64,000 nt of DNA, taken from positions 147,729 through 211,728 of the forward strand of contig NMRA01000643.1 in assembly GCA_002633005.1 (NCBI GenBank), in the 5' to 3' direction. The notes under the pieces are model-generated. The model saw nothing but the letters and a program-made list of their open reading frames with translations, ran no database searches and was not told the origin of the DNA. Made by a program: the position numbers and the translations under genes. Source of the stretch: Phoronis australis. Taxonomy: Eukaryota; Phoronida; Phoronidae. Below, piece after piece: positions 56,652-64,000 of this stretch (position 1 is its first letter; each line of letters begins with the position of its first letter).

Positions 56652-59623
56652 TACGGTACTCGCCGTAATAACCACCCATGCCCTATAAGCACCCCCCATG
56701 CGTTTTCAGACTTTGCTAAAATAAGTGCCCAGTCCATGAATGTGTATGTGCGAAAAATGCCTTACCTACAGTCCTAAAATTCTACAGTAACGTCTTCAAT
56801 TTATCAATAATATCCGACAGTCCTGAAAAAAATCTTTGTGCCCAGAATTTGTAGACCACGAGCCTCGCCGTTATGTCGGTATTTAGCCGTGACTATGCAC
56901 TTCAAACTTCCGCCATATGCCTCAAATCGAACACAGAAGTTCTGCTGATATTGCGAGGACCAATGATCTGGCCTTTTAGAACAGAAGTAGTGTACTTGTC
57001 TATGGGATTGCTTTGTAGATATTTCCCGCTTTCAACAGGAATCTAAATTGCTTTGAAGGCCTACACGTGAAAACCGTGAATGGAAGACTAATAAACAGCT
57101 TGGCCAGTGTTCAGAGCACGTGGCCACGAAGCGCGCGCTACATACATGAACCTGTCATCAAAGGCATTAGTTGGGAACTATCCATTCATGAAACAGGTAG
57201 CATAGCATCGGCAAGAAATGAATATTGGCACTAATTTCCGACAGTTTCTCATACTATAAAAAATGTTTGCGTTATTTTTAAAGTGAATTGCTGATTAACC
57301 ATAATTGGTGTTTTTAAGCCAAATATCCGATAAAATAACCACTGACAGTGAATGCTTACACACCCTTACATCGCAAATTAACTGTCAGATAGTCACGTAC
57401 ACATCCATCCACACGGCGACTAATATGGCCTTACCGAGACAAATGTCGGAACGTTTTTATGCGCCCACATACTTATATGTGGACGCATTATGCCGTCATC
57501 TCTGTCCGTCCGGGCGGCGTCCGCTGCTTTATCTCCAAAACCCTTTGACATACGTTCATGAAACTTGGCACATGTGTTCCATTCATGAATGGGACAGCAT
57601 GTGCAAACTTTCGGACAAATCCGACTACCGGTGTGCCCCCTAGTGGCAATTTTAGTTTTTTACGCTTTGTATCTTCAAAAGTCCTTAACGGATTTTCATG
57701 AAATGTCGTATGTAGGCACCTATTAGTGAGATGACGCTATCCTGCCATTTTCAGGTGGATTCACCATAGTTTGCGCCACCTAGTGGCCATTTTTATTGTT
57801 TTTGAGTCTGTTTTTGTGCGTCCTCCCCTCTATCAGCCAAACCGCTCAAAGGATGATTGTGAAAATTGGCATGTGTATGCTTACTATGTAGAGGACGGTT
57901 GACGATGATTTTCCGACAANTTTTTTTTTTTTTTTTGCGCCTGTGGCTGTATCTCCTAAACCGTTTGTAGGATCTTTACGAAATTTAATAAGTGTATTTA
58001 TATTACGTTCCCAACAGACAATGACGACTTTTGGACGGATCCGCCTACCAGTGTGCCCCGTAGTGGCAATTTTATTTTTTTACGTTTACTTCTGTATCTT
58101 CACAAGTCCTTAACGGATTTTCATGAAATTTGGTATGTAGGCACCTATTAGTGCGATGACGCTATCCTCCCGTTTTCGGATGGATTCAACCTAGTTAGCG
58201 ACACCCAGTGGCCCTTTTTACTGTTTTTTGAGTCTGTTTTTTGGCGTCCACCCCTCTATCAGCCAAAGCGCTATAAGTATGATTGTGAAAATTGGCATGT
58301 ATGTTCTTACTATGAAGAGGACAGTTGACGCTGAATTTCCCATGACTTTGATTACTGTGGCGCCTCCTAGTGGCAGTTTTTTTTGCGCCCATGGCTGTAT
58401 CTCCCAAACTGTTTGCAGGATCTTTACTAAATTTAGCAAGTGTATTTAGGTGATGTTGACAACGGACGATGACGACTTTAGGATGATTCTGACTACCGGT
58501 ATGCCTCTAGTGGCAATTTTAGTATTTTACATTGACCTCTGTATTTTCATAGATCTTCAGGTGTATACTTTGTGTTACTTAGTGACTATGAAGGAAAAGT
58601 TCCAAGTAGAAATTTGTTTCTGGCATTCTAATGCTGTGCTAATCTCGTATGTTGGTAAATTTTTTTTTAATTCTATGTTTCTGTGGTGCTTTAAGCAACT
58701 GGTGTATAGGATGTGCTTGTATTATGAAGATCACTCACATTTTGCCCCTAGCCTATTGAGGAGACAATGACCATGCCTTTCCATTTTGCAAAGTACAACA
58801 TACTACATGTATGACCTCTACTGGCCACTTTATGGTACCAATAAACAACCCTAGAAGGATACCGTATGCGGTGCAATTGTGGGCGCATTTCAACGCTCTG
58901 CGTTGCTCTTGTTAGCACATGAGGCCGGCAAGTGCTGAATGAAACACGCTCTGGTTTAGGCCTACTGCTTGTGCAAATTTCTTTAGATACAATGCACATC
59001 TAATTCGTTAGATTGCGTGGCTCTGGCCAAAAGATGGTCTCTGCTCTGGCAAATGAACTCTGGTGACTGGCACGCGCTCGCTTACTCACAAACGCAGACA
59101 ATTTCAAGACAAACGTCATGTGACAACAACATGACTGTGTGTTCATCCAGACATTTTTCTCATGTTGCCAATTATGTAGATGGCACGATATCTGGACAGA
59201 TTTGTACTTAAACCTGCCGTGATCCCGACTCCACGCGAAATCTTAGGGACGCCAAACTTGGAAAACTTAAGGAGGATTTCAGGTAATTTGCTTGAGTCGA
59301 AACTGTGTTGTTATTCAAGCATTCAAGTCGCCATATCGACGATTGCAAGGCAGGCAGTCGGCCAGTTTTCGCCCTGGGATTTCAGCACAATTTTCTGTAA
59401 AATGATCGTAATTTAGCAGTAAAGTTTGATAGCAATGCACCACGGTTTTGTGGAAAGTCTTTCATAGATTACGAATACGTCACAGAGCGTAAATATAATG
59501 AGTCTTAGCTTCCGATTTCACTCGTTTCGGAGACCGGGTTTCAACGGCCTTGGGTTATAATAAGGGCCCCCCTGAAACGAACTTTTCTAAGTACCCTGGG
59601 CGGTTATTACGGCGATTACGGTA
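56652..59623 (-). mobile_element. TIR element, CCGTAATAACC-type ends, long copy B
   Basis: Inverted relative to copy A. The ends read TACGGTACTCGCCGTAATAA at 56652 and TTATTACGGCGATTACGGTA ending at 59623, about 26 bp of terminal inverted repeat. The arms match copy A up to 57428 and again from 59261. Between them lie 1832 bp absent from copy A (57429-59260). Either copy B received a later insertion or copy A is an internal-deletion derivative. No transposase frame survives in the extra segment. Confidence 0.75.
57610..58570 (+). repeat. Modular repeat, period about 420-450 bp
   Basis: Landmarks GTGTGCCCC(C/G)TAGTGGCA, then TCCTTAACGGATTTTCATGA, CACCTATTAGTG and GATGACGCTATCCT recur at 57631 and 58051, with a third partial start near 58499. 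Each module also has a TCTATCAGCCAAA(C/G)CGCT...GTGAAAATTGGCATGT part. A diverged copy lies at 2225-2600 in intron 1. One N at 57920 precedes a T run. Noncoding. Confidence 0.7.
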
Positions 59624-59919
59624 TACCCGACATATCAACACTGTTTCACCATTCTCATCGCACAATTTTCTTGAGCTATAGACAAAAGTAAGCTTTCCAG
59701 ACAACATGTTGTTTGTCGGGTAAAACGGCGGCTTGGAAACGCAGACGAAGGTGTGTCAAGAATGCTGCATTCTGATTGGTCAATTAAGCTGTCAGTCATA
59801 ATCCTGGCAATAGGTAAATTACGAGTTCGCAAGCACACTTGTACAAAGCGACACAGTGATTTGTCTTTGGATGTGAAGTTTCCGTGCAGGGGGAAGTCGA
59901 GCAAGGTCAACCTTGGACT

Positions 59920-61590
59920 TGTAAGTGAAAATTTCATCTTCACCAAACATGTTGCGCAACATCGTGTTACGAGTAGCATCTATCCATTACTTTCGACTCG
60001 TACATGAAGCAGGGGAACTCCTCCATCCCTTTCAAAACTTCAGAACGTACAACCCAATCAACGACAAGTTGCCTGTATGCTTGGCGAAACTTTGGATTCT
60101 TTTCCATCTTTTTAAGGGGGCCAACCTTTCATTTACCTTTAAAATCACTGGTGCAATCTTCTGCAGTGCATGTATAAAACCCAAGTACAATTTCGCTGTA
60201 ACATTTTCCCAAAGATTTTGGCCAGTTTAGAGCGATTCAGTAGCCGCCGATGTTTTCCAAACTCTGTATCTAGATATACCAGTCAACTTTATGGCATAAG
60301 TGCATGTATGATGCAGCAGAAGTACAAAGAAGAATTCAGTGTCAGGGGTTCTGACACGGCATTTCTGTACCCAAGTGAGACAACCTACTGGAGGTACAAA
60401 ACAATTCTTGTGTCGGTCTCTTCTTCGTTGCTGTAGGTATGAACATGAAACATCAGATTAATGACATCGCACATTATTTTAAAGTAAGAAATTCTCAGAA
60501 AACTATGTTCAGAAAAAAGATTGTGGACTTTCTAGCCATCGGATGTAACACGTTCATGGGCTTTTCCGTCTGCAATCAGGATGGCCATCTCGCTCTTCTC
60601 CAACCTGGAAACTGGCTTCTCACCTCTCCAGACTTACAGTAACAGTTGACAGAGTTGCGTTTTGTTGTCATCATTTGCAAGAAATGTTTTGAAGTCTGAA
60701 CTGCCACGTTGTAATCATTCCTGGGCTTTGATAGAATAAGGGAGATAGCTGACAATTGAGAACAAGAAGTGGTTCTTCGATGCCATCTTATCAAGTACTT
60801 GTAAGTAGATCTCAAAACATAGGAGGGAGATTAGCTAACGTGTGGAGAAGTGTCATGCCATCTTGAATGAATAGAGCATCCTCAGGTTAATGAATGTGTT
60901 CTGGAGCAATGTCTTCCAGAAGATAATGCAAGAGGGAGGCTTTGTTGGTCTTGGAAAACAGGCCATCTGTTGTTCCAAGATGGAGCTTCTACTTGGAGAC
61001 TTCGTTGTCGGTTGTGACCTGTTGATGACTAGCATTGCTTTATGTTTGGAGGTTTCAAGACCAGGCTTCACCTCTTGAATCATGATTCCTCAAGCTCTGT
61101 TGATGATGTTTCTGCCTCGTACATTCGTGGTCATTTTATTCAAATTGTCTCACTCACAATGGGTTACATTGTTACCCTCACTTTTGAGGAGTAAGATGAG
61201 TTGACACGCTCCCATCACATTTGTCAAAGCGGTTTCAAAATCAAAGACCAGGTCATAGCTCTCCGAGTGACCCGGCCAATTTGTGCAAAATAGTAGTAAG
61301 CTGCTTGCTTCGAAGCAATTTTCTGATGGTCACACAAAGAAGTACATGCTTTGAAGGTAACTTCCACTTTCTGTCTGTGATATCTTAGAGGAAATCAGTC
61401 TCTTGAATTTTTCACCCCAGTCATCAACAAATGAAGAAATCGGATGAGTTCTGGATGCAGAAGTTTTGCAAATATCAAGTTTCATAATCGCCTGTTAATG
61501 ACCACGGTAGTTTTGAAGACTGTTTGCATGCCTTAGGAATGTCATCTCAATGAGTGAGCGCAGTTTTTAGACGTTTACCTATACTTCCTA
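59920..61590 (-). pseudogene. Decayed coding remnant of a repeat-borne protein
   Basis: Minus-strand segments in several frames read in consistent order like a multi-copy invertebrate protein family that I know only as uncharacterised: QDGMTLLHTLANLPP (about 60870), EIYLQVLDKMASKNHFLFS (60790), DFKTFLANDDNKTQLCQLLL (60690), KPVSRLEKSEMAILIADGKA (60600), SNEEETDTRIVLYLQ (60415) and LDTEFGKHRRLLNRSKLAKI (60250). Stops and frame changes between segments show that it is dead. The family is usually transposon-associated; the assignment rests on my recollection of motif order and is not certain. Confidence 0.5.
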
Positions 61591-62339
61591 AACAATATGC
61601 GTTCACCAAAGCAGATGAAAAGTTATACTTGATCTATGAATCAACCAAAATGATAGTGTCACCAATTTTTGTGAACTTCACCTTGTTTTGCAATGGACCT
61701 GTTTTGAAATGATTCAATAGTTTCTCAGAACCGTACCAAAGATCCCCATGCCCGTTCCATTTTAGTTCCTCAACGTACAGCAGCAGAAGGAAGAGACCTT
61801 GATGACATCATTTTGTTGAACAATGTGAGTTTTAAGCTGCGGTAGTTTTTTGCATTCATGTTCCTGTCACATTGCGTAAAGCTGTAAATTAAATTGCCCT
61901 GGTCAATTACAGAATCTAAATGAAGATTGCATACGGGTAGAGACTGATCTTAGGCTTCAGTTGATAAACTTTGACCTCGTTTTCTTGTAGGCATGATTTT
62001 TACATGTGAATGGACGAGTGCCTATTACTAGCCTGCAAACGGGGATAAAATAATAGACAGCGCACCTTAATTTTAATGAAATCAAAATACGGACAATTTC
62101 ATCGAATTTTCTGAAGAAGTTTTGACAGAAATTATTTTGCCGGACTCGGGACTGCAGCCTATTGGACCCGGTGCGGATCGAGACAAGACACTGGCGAACG
62201 GTAAAGGCATGCGGTTCGGTTGCAAGCGGTTTTGTCGAAGTAAAATGTTCAAATCATAAATGCCGTATATATTCAAAGGTAGTTTCAGACGCTTGCATAA
62301 AATTAGGGGCTGGTTAATCCTGTGTCACACTGCCGTGGC

Positions 62340-62790
62340 AACCCTTAGATAGCCTCAGTGCCAGCTACCAGTATGAAGACTACCGTCAAAATACAGCTAG
62401 CTTGTTAGTAGGCCCATGCAGCTTTGGGCCAAGGCTACCCTTAGGCCTACCTGGTCGCTGGCCACAGCGCTCGCTCAAACGAGGTTTATTTAGAGCTTGA
62501 GTACTTCTAGCGAACTGTGCAAAGTTGTTGGCTTTCAACAGAGATTTTCCCTGACTTTGTATGAGCGCACCAAGCTTAAAAAGATGGGGGTGCTGGAATT
62601 TTTAGGAATGTCTATCTTTTACTCTTATTCACTCTGTATGTTCAAAGTTATGAATTGCAGACGCTAAATTTTGGTACTTCCTGTCTTCTAGTGGAATATC
62701 GTCTCGTTTTCTACTTTTTTCGGAGTTTGTGCTTCTCTGACTGAGGCAGACCTTTTTCCATTTCTCCAAATTGGGGTCTCGTTCGAGCAC
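62340..62790. repeat. Fragments related to MTO1 intron 1 repeats
   Basis: GTATGAAGACTACCGTCAAA and ATACAGCT at 62372-62400 match 1304-1331, and the GGGCCAAGGCTACC segment (62427-62440) matches 1887-1900. The block 62545-62790 (ATGAGCGCACCAAGCTT ... GTCTCGTTCGAGCACATAAG) looks like a diverged copy of the inverted-repeat element at 936-1172. Confidence 0.4.
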
Positions 62791-64000
62791 ATAAGTATGA
62801 CAAGTCCAATACAAAATGTTATCACTTTTTATTCATTAAGCCAAAATGATTCAACCTTTTAACATAATAAGTAACTTAAAATGCACAATACTTTACAACA
62901 TTTAGCATTACACAAACACTACTCAACAGCAACTTTCCACGATATGAAAGTGGGCATACATGTAACTATTACCATGGTGACCGAATAGTGTTTTCTTACA
63001 CCAGAATTTGGCAAGCATGATTATAAAAATATGAAGTTGCAAGGGACAAGAATTGGAGGCTTGAAGCTTCCCAATCCAACATAGCTTATTTCTCAAATTA
63101 AGATTATTCAATCCATATTGTTGACTTGATAACCTGAATTAAGAAGCAATAAGTTACAAAACATGACTTGAAAGCAATTGAGACTTAAAATTTTGAAAAA
63201 TATGAATCATTTTGTGACACCGAATCAAGCCTTTAACAGCAGTTGACAGTCAAACAAAAAACCATTTGAAAATTATTTCAACTATTTTTAAGCTTAGTGT
63301 AAGATCACCTGAATAGGAAGTTCACATTAAAATAATTCCAATTATCTTATAGTTTTGCACAGAAAAACCCTAAAATTGAACAAAGTTTCTGTTTTGTAGC
63401 AATGTTTGTCAAAATGTATCAACGTTAAATCTTCACAAATTACAAAGTAGCAGGTTGAACATGCCTTCCAGTTCACCAAAAGTCGCCATGTTGTCGGTGC
63501 CGCCAGAAATGAGACGAAGTCCAACGGGAATTGTGAGCACATTTATCACTTAATGAGTAACAACTGCGAGGCTGAAATTTGGTGAATACTATTGAATCGT
63601 GCAGAATAGTAAGTAAAGATATGTCTCGCTAAATTTCACCATAAATTATTGGCGATAACAGTTTACACAAAGTTTTAAATTCGTAACTTATACCTCTGTC
63701 CTCCAATATGGCCGATGCGATCCATACGAGGTGACCCAAATTTCGCCACAAAAATTGCAATAACTTTACAGTGCTTGCCCCGATTTTGATACTTTTCGAT
63801 TTTTACTGAGTAGAATGCACTACCTTCCCGATGATAGCAAAGCACTTTTTCAAAAAAGAAAAAAATCAAAACAGAAAAAATGGTTCGACTCATATTGGTT
63901 CCTAGGTTCGATCGCCCTACATAAGGAACTAAACACCAATGCTATTTTAATATAATAAGTACGCGAAACATTCCAAACAAATTCAACGACTACTAACTAC

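Larger units (their letters stand above)
56086..64000 (+). other. MTO1: Partial MTO1 intron 9
   Basis: Intron sequence running off the right edge. It contains TIR element copy B, a modular repeat, a decayed repeat-borne coding region and, at 62340-62790, fragments related to intron 1 repeats. I recognise nothing in 61600-62340 or 62810-64000, which are AT-rich. Confidence 0.6.

Overview
The window is animal nuclear DNA, AT-rich and intron-dense. It is dominated by one split plus-strand gene, MTO1, the mitochondrial FAD-dependent tRNA-modifying enzyme homologous to bacterial MnmG/GidA. Nine exons (665-56085) join in phase with GT/AG sites and follow the family order from the N-terminal FAD motif to about half of the protein. 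The rest lies beyond the right edge. Methuselah-like and orphan seven-helix receptors, tRNA-derived SINEs, ORF1/ORF2 LINE remnants and many short inverted-repeat elements point to an invertebrate, probably marine (a deuterostome or lophotrochozoan). I cannot name the species.

Layout: 1-616 is 5' flank. Exons 1-7 occupy 665-12383 with introns of 0.5-3.5 kb that carry minisatellites and inverted-repeat elements. Intron 7 (12384-55269, 42.9 kb) separates the two halves of a conserved GidA-family signature. It holds three minus-strand GPCR loci: an orphan rhodopsin-like receptor (20044-21318), an intact secretin-superfamily/Methuselah-like receptor (37986-39599) and a frameshifted paralogue (49323-50876). 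It also holds a possible fragment of a third paralogue (37596-37769), two converging LINE remnants (43020-47760), a SINE inserted in one of them with an 11-bp target duplication, several minisatellites, and a 1.9-kb near-identical tandem duplication joined by a single N. Exons 8 and 9 lie at 55270-56085. The final 8 kb is partial intron 9, filled with an inverted-repeat element carrying a 1.8-kb insert and a decayed coding remnant of a repeat-borne protein.

The genes do not form a pathway. MTO1 acts in mitochondrial tRNA wobble modification, while the nested receptors are transcribed antisense and appear unrelated to it. The most useful observations concern structure: a minisatellite grown from the exon 5 splice donor and later split by a TIR element with a TCA target duplication; a short-element family with CAGGGCTTG-type ends and 6-bp target duplications at three sites; a phase-compatible candidate alternative last exon for MTO1; and compensating frameshifts in one receptor. 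I found no convincing novel multi-gene system.
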